NCBI GenBank assembly: GCA_000018565.1
Contig: CP000875.1
Coordinates: 3,797,199-3,861,198 of the forward strand
Source: Herpetosiphon aurantiacus DSM 785
Lineage (GTDB): Bacteria > Chloroflexota > Chloroflexia > Chloroflexales > Herpetosiphonaceae
Length of the DNA: 64,000 bases
Direction: 5' to 3'
Made by a program: the position numbers and the translations under genes. Shown piece after piece: positions 1 to 7,888 of the stretch. The notes under the pieces were generated by a model that searched no databases, was not told where the DNA came from, and was given only the letters and a program-made list of their open reading frames with translations. Position 1 is the stretch's first letter, and each line of letters starts with the position of its first letter.

Positions 1-510
1 TGGCTAGCCCAAAGCCATACATGGTTTTAGTGATGAGGCAAAAACCTCCTTAAAAGCCACATTCAACTCAAAGGTGCAATCATTGAACGACGGCTACCTG
101 CAATGGTAGCGGGTTGGATTGGGAGAAAGTAGAGGGTCTTATAGGGCGGTAGTGTACACAACGACCATGGTTTTGTCAAACAATCAGGGTAGGACAATTT
201 GAAAATCAAAAGGCAAAAGGCCGAAGGCAAAAGAGGTGTCCTGGCCAAGAATGAAGGGCAAGGAATTAACCTAGAGGCGCAGAGTTAAGCAGGATGAGGG
301 ATGAATTATGAGGGATGAAGAACCATAATCAAACAAATCTGTGCTCATCTGTGGCTAAATATACCTTCGCGTTCTTCATGCCCTGCGTGGTTTCGGCCTT
401 CGTGTCCTTCGTGGATCAAAATAAACTGGCCCCTAATACCTAATCCCTTTTTGCCGATTTTGCCTGTACAATACCAAGTACCTGAGTCGCAGTGGACGAA
501 AGGAGCAAAC
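1..510. other. Gene-free left edge with dispersed repeat fragments
   Basis: No ORF here has a credible start, domain or homology. The stretch holds pieces of intergenic repeats that recur elsewhere in the window. Near 288-320 is a 'gagggatgaa' type repeat, which reappears in reverse orientation near 55486-55511. Near 376-421 is a 'ccttcgtgtccttcgtgg' type repeat, which reappears near 4393, 12262 and 55218. The short minus-strand frame that reads HEGHEGRNHAGHEE is produced by this repeat and is not a gene. An upstream gene may end before position 1, but its end is not visible. Confidence 0.6.
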
Positions 511-2241
511 ATGCGACGGATTGTGATCCTGCTGGGCTTGATTTTGAGCCTGATTCTCATCCCCTCGAATTCGCCCTCAACCAGTGCCGCCGAGCCTTCG
601 CGTCCGGTTTTTGCCTACTACTATGGCTGGTGGGGCAGCCAAACTTGGTATCTCGACAAGATTCGCGACCGCCCGCTGGAACTCTACGAGAGCGACCGCG
701 ATAGCACCATGCTCAACCATATTCGCCAAGCCAAAAATGCTGGCATCGATGGTTTTATCTGTACATGGCGCTATACCTGTGCCCGCTTGTTGCAACTGGC
801 TGAGCAAGAAGGCAATTTCAACGTGGTTTTCAGCGTTGATCCGGTAGCTGATGGCACGCTCAACTCAACTCAGGCAATTGTCGATAATATGCGCGAAATG
901 GCTGGCCTCGCCAGCAGCAATGCCTATTGGCGCTGGGATGGCAAGCCAGTTTTCGTGTTTTGGAATGATACAATTTTGCCTGGTGGCCGTGGTTCGCTCA
1001 GCGATTGGACCGATCTGCGCAGTCGGGTTGATCCCAATCGCAATCAATTTTGGCTCGGGGGCGGGGTAAACTTCAGTCTGCTCGATGTGTTCGATGCGAT
1101 TCACTTTTTCGATATTACCTGGGAACGCAAGCAAGGCGATGCGATGATTTCGTATAGCCGCAATTTGCGCGAATATAACAGCAGCCGCAATAGTAACAAA
1201 CCATTTGTCGCGACTGTTATGCCTGGTTATGATGATTTGCTCTATCGCAACGGCCACTTCCGCGACCGCGAAAACGGCAACTACTATCGCGCTGGCTGGG
1301 ATACGGCGATCAATTATCAGCCCAAGGCGATCATTTTAACGAGTTGGAATGAATGGTATGAAGGCAGCCAGCTTGAGCCAAGCCAAGCATATGGCAACCT
1401 CTACCTCGATATTTCACGCGAAAAAATTAGTGCCTTCAAAAATAATGTGCCGCCAATTCCCGATGGCTTTGCCGATACCAACTTTGAAAAAACCTGGCAA
1501 CGCACTGATAAGCCCGTCCAAGATGGCCGCACCAGCCGCTCATGGGTTTGGGGGCCAGCAATCGCCAAAGGCCAGTACGAGCCATATGGTGGCAGCACGC
1601 GGCTCGTCCAATATTTCGATAAATCACGTATGGAAGTCAATAATCCCAATGGCGACCGCAACCAGCCATGGTTCGTTACCAACGGATTATTGGTGGTCGA
1701 GATGATTCGCGGCCAAGTCCAAATTGGCGATAGCTCGTTTGAGCAACGTATCCCTGCTGATGAAGCTTTGGGCGGCGATCCACGGGCAATTAACGATGTT
1801 GCGCCTGGCTATAGCTCACTGCGCAATGTATTGGCCAGCCAGCCCGATAAAACTGGCCAAACTATCAGCACCCAACTCAAGCGCGATGCGACGACCAGTG
1901 GTATTACTGCGCCAAGTGTTGTCACCAACGCCCATTATGTCAGCCAAACCCAGCATAATATTCCCGATGTCTTCTGGAATTTTATGAACCAAACGGGCAC
2001 GGTTTATGAAAATGGCCGCTTTGTCAACGATAAACAAGTTGTTGATTGGGTGTTTGCTTTCGGCTACCCACTAAGCGATGCCTACTGGATGCGGGCCAAA
2101 CTTGGTGGCACAGAAACATGGATGTTAGTCCAAGCCTTTGAACGGCGGATATTGACCTATACCCCAACCAATGCACCTGCCTTTCAGGTTGAGATGGGCA
2201 ATGTAGGCCAACATTATCGCCGCTGGCGCTACGGCAACTAG
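511..2241 (+). CDS. Secreted GH99/WbsX-like glycoside hydrolase family protein
   Basis: A 576-residue protein. I start it at 511, behind AGGAG at 501-505, not at the upstream in-frame ATG, because residues 1-26 then form a clean signal peptide. Residues ~28-315 begin FAYYYGWWG and contain NAGIDGFICTW and SWNEWYEGSQLEP (~277-290). That matches the TIM-barrel glycan-active proteins related to GH99 endo-mannosidases and the WbsX family; the two Glu of the WNEWYEG motif are candidate catalytic residues. Residues ~320-576 form a second domain ending NVGQHYRRWRYGN, a type I recall on many secreted Chloroflexota proteins without a known function. The enzymatic substrate is not decidable. A strong hairpin terminator follows. 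Confidence 0.8.
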   Translation: MRRIVILLGLILSLILIPSNSPSTSAAEPSRPVFAYYYGWWGSQTWYLDKIRDRPLELYESDRDSTMLNHIRQAKNAGIDGFICTWRYTCARLLQLAEQEGNFNVVFSVDPVADGTLNSTQAIVDNMREMAGLASSNAYWRWDGKPVFVFWNDTILPGGRGSLSDWTDLRSRVDPNRNQFWLGGGVNFSLLDVFDAIHFFDITWERKQGDAMISYSRNLREYNSSRNSNKPFVATVMPGYDDLLYRNGHFRDRENGNYYRAGWDTAINYQPKAIILTSWNEWYEGSQLEPSQAYGNLYLDISREKISAFKNNVPPIPDGFADTNFEKTWQRTDKPVQDGRTSRSWVWGPAIAKGQYEPYGGSTRLVQYFDKSRMEVNNPNGDRNQPWFVTNGLLVVEMIRGQVQIGDSSFEQRIPADEALGGDPRAINDVAPGYSSLRNVLASQPDKTGQTISTQLKRDATTSGITAPSVVTNAHYVSQTQHNIPDVFWNFMNQTGTVYENGRFVNDKQVVDWVFAFGYPLSDAYWMRAKLGGTETWMLVQAFERRILTYTPTNAPAFQVEMGNVGQHYRRWRYGN

Positions 2242-2262
2242 GTTAAATTGATCAATAAAAAA

Positions 2263-2291
2263 TGCGCCCACTTCGTTTTGAAGTGGGCGCA
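2263..2291. terminator. Bidirectional intrinsic terminator
   Basis: A 12-bp perfect stem (TGCGCCCACTTC at 2263-2274 with its complement at 2280-2291) has a 5-nt loop. It is flanked by an A-run upstream and a T-rich stretch downstream, so it can stop the hydrolase gene on the plus strand and the DUF3105 gene on the minus strand. Confidence 0.8.
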
Positions 2292-2306
2292 CTTATTTAA
2301 TTAAGC

Positions 2307-2921
2307 CTATTGAGGACAGCGCAAGTTAACGCACTCTGGGCCTTTGAGAATAAACTCATCGAAGAAGGCACGAATTGCGGTTTCATCAACACTATCAAGC
2401 AATTGGCGATGGTTCCAGGCAGTCATGGCAATTTTGGTATCCATATTTTCGCGGCTAACCAAAATCGTGCGATATTGTTCAGCGCTCAAAGCAGTAAACA
2501 ATTTAACCAATTGATCGTTTTCTGCGGCGCTGACTGCACTGGGCTTGAACCAAATAATTACCCCACCATGCTCCATGTTGTGCACAATTCGTTCATCTTC
2601 GGGGGGATTGGTTTGATAAAGTCCCCATTGAGCAGGGCCAGCCCAGTGGCTGCCAGAAGTTGGGGGATTCTGCTTGTAGGCGACTTTTTCGCCATCGGCA
2701 ACGTGTTGTTGGCCTTCATCGGGCAATTCTTGAACAACCCCAGTCGTTGAGGGTGCTGTCGTTCCTTCGGCAACCGTCACCTTGTCAACTTTATCTTCAC
2801 CACCATTAAGCACCACAACGGCAATCACCACAATCACCAATAGCACGGCTCCGATGCCAAAAAACAATGGCAAACGCGATTTTTGGCCTACTTGGCGACG
2901 ACCACGACGAGGTTGAGACAT
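2307..2921 (-). CDS. DUF3105 membrane-anchored protein
   Basis: A 204-residue protein with a basic N-terminus (RRGRRQ), one membrane segment at ~19-41 and an extracytoplasmic domain. The motifs PPTSGSHW, PPEDERIVHNMEHGG and VIIWFKP are typical of the DUF3105 family, whose function is unknown. Conserved His residues and a C-terminal Cys pair (CVNLRC) suggest a metal or redox role, which is inference only. It starts with ATG after GGAG and lies 21 bp downstream of psuG on the same strand, so the two are probably co-transcribed. Confidence 0.82.
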   Translation of the reverse strand: MSQPRRGRRQVGQKSRLPLFFGIGAVLLVIVVIAVVVLNGGEDKVDKVTVAEGTTAPSTTGVVQELPDEGQQHVADGEKVAYKQNPPTSGSHWAGPAQWGLYQTNPPEDERIVHNMEHGGVIIWFKPSAVSAAENDQLVKLFTALSAEQYRTILVSRENMDTKIAMTAWNHRQLLDSVDETAIRAFFDEFILKGPECVNLRCPQ

Positions 2922-2942
2922 GCGAAAAACTCCTTGAATAAC

Positions 2943-3854
2943 TTAAACTGATTGGAACAAAGCAACTGCAACTTGAGCAGCTACCTGAGCATTATTATTA
3001 AGTAAAGCGGTGTTGGTGGCGATGCTTTCGCCTTCGGTTTCGCGGGCCATGGCACTCAGCAAAAATGGCGTAACTGCTGCGCCACGAATGCCTGCTGCTT
3101 CGGCTTGGGCAATTGCCCGACCAATCGCCGCCTCGACAAATTGAGGATCAAGCGCTTTTTCGACCGGTGGTGGCACTGCCAAAACCATGCCACTGCCCCC
3201 GCCATACAAGCGATGAGCGGCCCATGCGGCGGCGGCTTGAGTTGGGTCATCAACACGGCGACCCAATTGCAAACCACTATGAGCACTATAGAAAGCTGGT
3301 AACTCTTCGGTCGTATAGCCAACCACGGGCACACCATAGGTTTCGAGCACTTCAAGCGTTGCTGGCAAATCAAGAATCGATTTAGCGCCAGCGCAAACCA
3401 CTAAAACTGAGCTTTTGCCCAACTCCCCAAGATCGGCTGAAACATCCCAGGTATCGCGAGCACCCCGATGCACGCCGCCAATTCCGCCAGTTGCAAACAC
3501 CTGAATGCCCGCCAACTCGGCGATGGCCATCGTTGCAGCGACCGTAGTAGCGCCATCGCGGCCAGCAGCTACCGCGTAGCCAATATCGCGGCGACTGAGT
3601 TTGAGCACATCCGTGGCCGTGGCAAAATGCTCAATTTGCTCGTTGGTCAGCCCAACATGCACTTGCCCTTGAATCACGGCAATCGTGGCAGGCACAGCTC
3701 CCCCGGCTCGTACAGTCGCCTCAAGCTGCAAGGCAATCTCACGATTATGCGGGTACGGCAAGCCATGGCTAATCACAGTAGATTCCAAGGCCACCACTGG
3801 TTGGCCATTGGCAAACGCTGCTTGCACCTCAGGTGCGAGAATTAACTTCGTCAC
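2943..3854 (-). CDS. psuG: Pseudouridine-5'-phosphate glycosidase
   Basis: A 303-residue full-length PsuG. It splits pseudouridine 5'-phosphate into uracil and ribose 5-phosphate, salvaging modified nucleosides from RNA turnover. Visible signatures are ALESTVISHGLPYPHN (catalytic Glu), KLSRRDIGY, GGIGGVHRGA, and CAGAKSILDLPATLE, which holds the Lys that forms the sugar adduct. The start is GTG at 3854, with GAAGGA upstream. The usual partner, a PsuK/PfkB kinase, is not in the window. The DUF3105 gene follows in the same direction. Confidence 0.93.
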   Translation of the reverse strand: MTKLILAPEVQAAFANGQPVVALESTVISHGLPYPHNREIALQLEATVRAGGAVPATIAVIQGQVHVGLTNEQIEHFATATDVLKLSRRDIGYAVAAGRDGATTVAATMAIAELAGIQVFATGGIGGVHRGARDTWDVSADLGELGKSSVLVVCAGAKSILDLPATLEVLETYGVPVVGYTTEELPAFYSAHSGLQLGRRVDDPTQAAAAWAAHRLYGGGSGMVLAVPPPVEKALDPQFVEAAIGRAIAQAEAAGIRGAAVTPFLLSAMARETEGESIATNTALLNNNAQVAAQVAVALFQSV

Positions 3855-4037
3855 AATGGATTTCCTTCTGTGTGAATCAAAAACGTGGGTCAGCCTCGAT
3901 CACTTCAATCAAAGCAAAACTATACCATAACTACATCTTCTAGATGCGTGCCGATAGTCCTAAATTAATATTCTAACTTAAGTTACTCAAGAACGAGGGG
4001 TGAGGGATCAGGAATCCTTACAAGGGTAAGTTTAAGA

Positions 4038-4147
4038 TCCCTCACCCCAACCCCTCTCCCACTGCGGTGAGAGAGGGGAATACCAATGGTCATGATAGGA
4101 TGGTTGCCCTCTCCTACTGGGCAGGAGAGGGGGCTAGGGGGTGAGGG
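4038..4147. repeat. REP-like GC-rich inverted repeat (copy 1)
   Basis: The left arm CCCTCACCCC-aa-CCCCTCTCCC and the right arm GGAGAGGGGG-cta-GGGGGTGAGGG can pair over most of their length. Related copies occur at about 23364-23640 (two), 36961-37050, 48968-49075 and 53529-53700, always between genes. Confidence 0.8.
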
Positions 4148-4157
4148 CATGTGTACG

Positions 4158-4285
4158 GATCAGGTACATCGTCGGTGAATCCATCCACATCGTCGGTATG
4201 GTCAGTCGGGTGTTCTAGCCTTGATTAAACACCGATAACTGCATCGCCGATGATGTCCCTGATCCATGTGACGATGTACCTGATC
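4158..4285. repeat. 128-bp element with perfect 16-bp terminal inverted repeats
   Basis: GATCAGGTACATCGTC at 4158-4173 is matched exactly by its reverse complement at 4270-4285. An inner imperfect pair (CATCGTCGG near 4189 and CCGATGATG near 4248) extends the symmetry. It has no coding potential. It could be a MITE-like element or the footprint of a structured RNA. No second copy is present in the window. Confidence 0.6.
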
Positions 4286-4641
4286 AGCACAGCATGCCAA
4301 TCGACGCTGAATCCAACCCCATGATTGTTAAAACCTACCCTTGTGAGGTCATGGATCAGGGGTCAGAAGCCTATAGCCTAATTACTCCGGGGGCTTCGTG
4401 CCCTTCGTGGATCAAAACTGACCCCTGACCTCTAGCCCCTGATCCCTATGCTATGTTCTATGCTCTTTGCTCTATGTTCTGCATAATCTACCACTAGACT
4501 ATGATTTTATGGCATAATAGGGCTACTCCACGTTTGAGCAGCGACATCGACCAGTAGCAGCATTTCCCCCATGCTTGTGGAAAGGCTACCACCCCACGTA
4601 TCCGCAGCGGTCTGACACTATCAAGAATTAGGGGGTTTGAT

Positions 4642-5733
4642 ATGGCCTCAATCGGACGGATTGGTCGGAATGTTTCGAGTTTGCCTCGCCCAGACGAATA
4701 TCCACCATCAAGTATCACCTTTGATTTTATGTCAATGGTCTTTGCAGCGTGGTGGCTGATTGGCTTGTTCGCTGATGGCGCAGCCCATGCTGCTAACGCC
4801 GTGGATACCTTCTTCACCCCATGGCACTTGATTCTCTACTCAGGCTTTTTGGCGGTAGCCTTGTGGATCGGTGGGCTGCAACTGCGCAATATGTACAAAG
4901 GCTATACACTTTGGCGAGCCTTGCCGCGTGGCTATTTGCTGGCACTCGTGGGCATCATTTTATTTGCGATTGCCGCCCCACTTGATTTTATTTGGCATGA
5001 TGTGTTTGGCTTTGAGTTGCGGCTTGATGCTTTGCTCAGCCCGCCGCACTTGATGCTAATTTCTGGCGCGATGTTATTTGGAACCGCTCCATTGCGCACC
5101 GCCTGGATTCGCATGCAGCAAGGCGAAAAATTAGCAGGCTGGAGGGGCGGATTAGCGCCAATGGTGATGTCGCTGTTTTTTCTCATGGTCACGACTGCCT
5201 TTATGACTCAATATGCCCATCCTTTGGCCTCACCCAAATGGCTCTCATTGCCCTATGTTGGTGCACCAGAAATTGAGATGTATCGGGCTGACCTGTGGGG
5301 CATCGCCTCAGCCCATATCAGCACCTTCGTCTTAATTAGCATTTTGCTGCTATCGTTGCGTTTCTGGCCCTTACCATTTGGCTCGATCACGCTGCTGGTC
5401 GGTGGCAGTATGTTCTTGCTGTGGGCGATGCGGGCCTCCCGCGTTATGCAATATTGGCCTGTTTTAGTGTGGGCCGTGGTGATTGGCCTTGCTGCCGATT
5501 GCGCTATGCACTATTGGAAGATCGATCGTCATAATCGCTTAGGCATTCGCTTGTTATGTAGTTTATTGCCCGCTGGCTTCTTCCTAGGCTATTACCTAAT
5601 TATTATGGCTGGGCCTGGCCTCACCTGGATTACCCATATGTGGACAGGCATGATTTTCGAGGTAGCAATTGTTGGCTTGATTCTGAGTTTCTTGGTGGCT
5701 CCACCCTACGAAGCACCGAGCAAAGCTGCCTAA
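4642..5733 (+). CDS. Polytopic membrane protein with conserved histidines (paralog 1)
   Basis: A 363-residue protein with roughly eight to nine hydrophobic segments. I do not recognise a characterised family. Together with the next gene it defines conserved blocks: GLF-x-DG-x-AHA, DTFF-x-PWH, WH-x2-FGFELRLDAL, SPPHLM-x-ISGAMLFGT, AMH-x-W and WITHMWTGM. At least six His are shared, several inside or beside membrane segments. That pattern would suit haem or metal binding, but this is inference. The encoded ATG follows 'gggggtttgat', a weak ribosome site. A strong terminator follows, so it is probably not in one operon with its paralog. Confidence 0.75.
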   Translation: MASIGRIGRNVSSLPRPDEYPPSSITFDFMSMVFAAWWLIGLFADGAAHAANAVDTFFTPWHLILYSGFLAVALWIGGLQLRNMYKGYTLWRALPRGYLLALVGIILFAIAAPLDFIWHDVFGFELRLDALLSPPHLMLISGAMLFGTAPLRTAWIRMQQGEKLAGWRGGLAPMVMSLFFLMVTTAFMTQYAHPLASPKWLSLPYVGAPEIEMYRADLWGIASAHISTFVLISILLLSLRFWPLPFGSITLLVGGSMFLLWAMRASRVMQYWPVLVWAVVIGLAADCAMHYWKIDRHNRLGIRLLCSLLPAGFFLGYYLIIMAGPGLTWITHMWTGMIFEVAIVGLILSFLVAPPYEAPSKAA

Positions 5734-5753
5734 ATCAATCGGTTAGAAAGTTC

Positions 5754-5785
5754 AAACGCACTCCATTCGTCGATGGAGTGCGTTT
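5754..5785 (+). terminator. Intrinsic terminator after membrane paralog 1
   Basis: A 13-bp perfect stem (AAACGCACTCCAT at 5754-5766, complement at 5773-5785) with a TCGTCG loop, followed by TTTAATTT. Confidence 0.85.
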
Positions 5786-5862
5786 AATTTAAGTGTAGGA
5801 AAACTAGGCTCAATAGCACCTTTTGGTTTACTTAGCGTTTACCTTTTGGCTATCGCCGATTG

Positions 5863-5891
5863 TTGAATCTATGCTACTATTGGCATATCTT
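5863..5891 (+). promoter_or_regulatory. Possible promoter of membrane paralog 2
   Basis: TTGAAT at 5863-5868, a 17-nt spacer and TATCTT at 5886-5891. The elements are only moderately close to consensus, but spacing and position, about 90 bp before the gene, are right. Confidence 0.35.
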
Positions 5892-5981
5892 ATGACAAGG
5901 CGGTCGAGCCATTCTTGCAATTAGCATCCAAGCTGCTAGCTCTTTATCGCCGCCGCACTATCAACCTCAAGGAGGCCAAGA

Positions 5982-7067
5982 ATGGCAACGGTCGGCCCAA
6001 CCAAAACCACTGCATCACGGCTGAATCCGGCCCCTACGGGCTATCCGCCATTCAGCAAGCGCCTTGATGTTTTGTGCATCGTCTTCAGCATTTGGCTACT
6101 GATTGGCCTGTTTATTGATGGTTTGGCCCATGCCGAGCAATTGATCGATACGTTTTTCTCGCCGTGGCATGCCGTGCTTTATTCGGGTTTTCTGGGCATT
6201 ACAACCGTGATTGGCACAGTCCAAATTCGCAATATGTACCGCCAATACCCGCTCACCAAAGCACTGCCGCAAGGCTATTTCCCCGCACTGCTTGGGATTA
6301 TCCTCTTTTCGTTTGCGGCTCCACTCGATTTGATGTGGCATGAATGGTTTGGTTTTGAGTTACGGCTTGATGCCTTATTCAGCCCACCGCATTTGATGAT
6401 TATCAGCGGCGCGATGTTGTTTGGCACTGCTCCGTTACGCACTGCCTGGCTCCAAACCCAAGCGGGCGCAAATCTGCGGGGCTGGCGTGATTTGGGCACA
6501 ATGGTGATGTCACTGTTTTTCTTGATGGCTGCCGTCAGTTTCTTTACCCAATATGCTAGCCCCATTGTGAATGCGCCATTTCTCTCCGAACCGTACCTTG
6601 AATCAACCATGTCGAATATTGATATGCGCGGCATCAGCACTGGCATTATCACCACGCTGGTGTTGATTGGAATTTTGCTGCTCTCGCTGCGTTTCTGGCC
6701 CTTACCATTCGGGGCAATGACGTTATTAATTGGTGGCAGCACTGGCCTGATTTGGTTTGTCCACAATCAAAGTTCGCAAGCCTATTGGCCAGTGGTCGTT
6801 TGGGCAGCAATTGTCGGCTTGCTCGCTGATATTGCAATGCATACGTGGCAGATCAATCAACAGCGACCCTTGGCGGTGCGCTTGGTCTGTAGCCTGCTGC
6901 CAGCAAGCTTGTTTCTTGGTTACTACTTGATCATTATGGCTAGTATGGGTCTAAACTGGATTACCCATATGTGGACTGGCATGGTCTTTGAGGTGGCTAT
7001 TTTGGGCTTTTGCTTGAGCTTAATCGCGATTCCACCCTATTCGAAGAACATAGCACATAGAACATAA
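5982..7067 (+). CDS. Polytopic membrane protein with conserved histidines (paralog 2)
   Basis: A 361-residue paralog of the preceding gene, similar from end to end and sharing all the His-containing blocks. Its start is supported by AAGGAGG at 5970-5976. Three invariant stretches stand out: FGFELRLDAL, ISGAMLFGTAPLRTAW and LSLRFWPLPFG. The last codons (SKNIAHRT and the stop) are written by a dispersed intergenic repeat ('agaacatagcacatagaac' at about 7045-7065), so the native C-terminus was probably replaced or trimmed when the repeat arrived; compare paralog 1, which ends YEAPSKAA. Function unknown. Confidence 0.75.
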   Translation: MATVGPTKTTASRLNPAPTGYPPFSKRLDVLCIVFSIWLLIGLFIDGLAHAEQLIDTFFSPWHAVLYSGFLGITTVIGTVQIRNMYRQYPLTKALPQGYFPALLGIILFSFAAPLDLMWHEWFGFELRLDALFSPPHLMIISGAMLFGTAPLRTAWLQTQAGANLRGWRDLGTMVMSLFFLMAAVSFFTQYASPIVNAPFLSEPYLESTMSNIDMRGISTGIITTLVLIGILLLSLRFWPLPFGAMTLLIGGSTGLIWFVHNQSSQAYWPVVVWAAIVGLLADIAMHTWQINQQRPLAVRLVCSLLPASLFLGYYLIIMASMGLNWITHMWTGMVFEVAILGFCLSLIAIPPYSKNIAHRT

Positions 7068-7150
7068 ACCATATTTGATTTGGCGATTGGCTTTATAAGT
7101 ATAACCTTTCGAGCCAATTGCCCTCTATAATTTATACTCTCTATGCTTGC

Positions 7151-7888
7151 TTACTCTACATCTTTTAAAGTACGCGAAGCCAAGGTCAATAAAAACAAGC
7201 CATAGCCAACCAGAATCGCCATATTCGTCCAAATCACACTGCTCGTAGGGGTTTTACCAATGATTTCTTGAATTGCATCGTTGGCATAAAACAATGGGAA
7301 GGCATGACCCAGCCAATTGGCCCATGTTGGCAGTTGTTCAGGATTAATCAACAAGCCCGAAAGAAACACCGACGGCAAGATAATCATCGGAATAAAGGGG
7401 AAAACTTGGCCTTCATGCCGCGCAAACGTCGAGATAAACATCCCGAGCATCACTGAGGTAATCGCCAGCAGCCAAATTACCCCAAACAACATCGCCAAAT
7501 CGCCCCACGCATAACTCAAATCGAATAACCACAAAGCTTGCGCCAAGGCAATTGCCGCCTGGAAAGTGGCGAGCAGAATATAACCCAGCACATAGCCACC
7601 AATAATTTCAATGCGCCGAAAGCCGTTGATAAACATACGTTCTAAAGTTCCGGCGGTGCGCTCTTGCACCAACACAATTGCACAGAGCAAAAATGCCAAA
7701 AAATGCACCATAAAGGCCGTGATCGGCATAATGTAGCGGGCATTATTAAAGCCCTTGGGCATGGTATCAAAGAAAATTTTCAACAGATAAATAATCAACA
7801 ACGGAGCCATAACCGACAAGCCAAGTAACCGCTTGTCATGGCGAAGTTGGGTTAATACCCGTTTGGCAACAACTAAAATTCGGCTCAT
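7151..7888 (-). CDS. ABC-2 type exporter permease
   Basis: A 245-residue permease with about six membrane segments, including VMAPLLIIYLLKIFF, MVHFLAFLLCAIVLV and FIPMIILPSVFLSGLL, and the loop QERTAGTLERMF that is typical of ABC-2 permeases of drug and lipid exporters. It is the last gene of a tetR-ATPase-permease operon. Its start overlaps the ATPase stop (ATGA, 7885-7888), so translation is probably coupled. The substrate is unknown; by family and TetR control an amphipathic drug or lipid is likely. Confidence 0.88.
   Translation of the reverse strand: MSRILVVAKRVLTQLRHDKRLLGLSVMAPLLIIYLLKIFFDTMPKGFNNARYIMPITAFMVHFLAFLLCAIVLVQERTAGTLERMFINGFRRIEIIGGYVLGYILLATFQAAIALAQALWLFDLSYAWGDLAMLFGVIWLLAITSVMLGMFISTFARHEGQVFPFIPMIILPSVFLSGLLINPEQLPTWANWLGHAFPLFYANDAIQEIIGKTPTSSVIWTNMAILVGYGLFLLTLASRTLKDVE

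Larger units (their letters stand above)
3855..4641. other. 787-bp gene-free repeat region
   Basis: No credible gene. It contains, in order, a REP-like GC-rich inverted repeat (about 4038-4147), a 128-bp segment bounded by a perfect 16-bp inverted repeat (4158-4285), and fragments of three other dispersed families ('aggggtcag' near 4355, 'cttcgtgcccttcgtgg' near 4393, 'ctatgttctatgctct' near 4450). The last ~150 bp upstream of the membrane-protein gene must hold its promoter; I see no convincing -35/-10 pair. Confidence 0.7.

Noticed and set aside
345-560. Minus-strand 71-residue frame with HEGHEGRNHAGHEE
   Set aside because: It is generated by a dispersed intergenic repeat, has no ribosome site and overlaps the signal-peptide region of the hydrolase gene.
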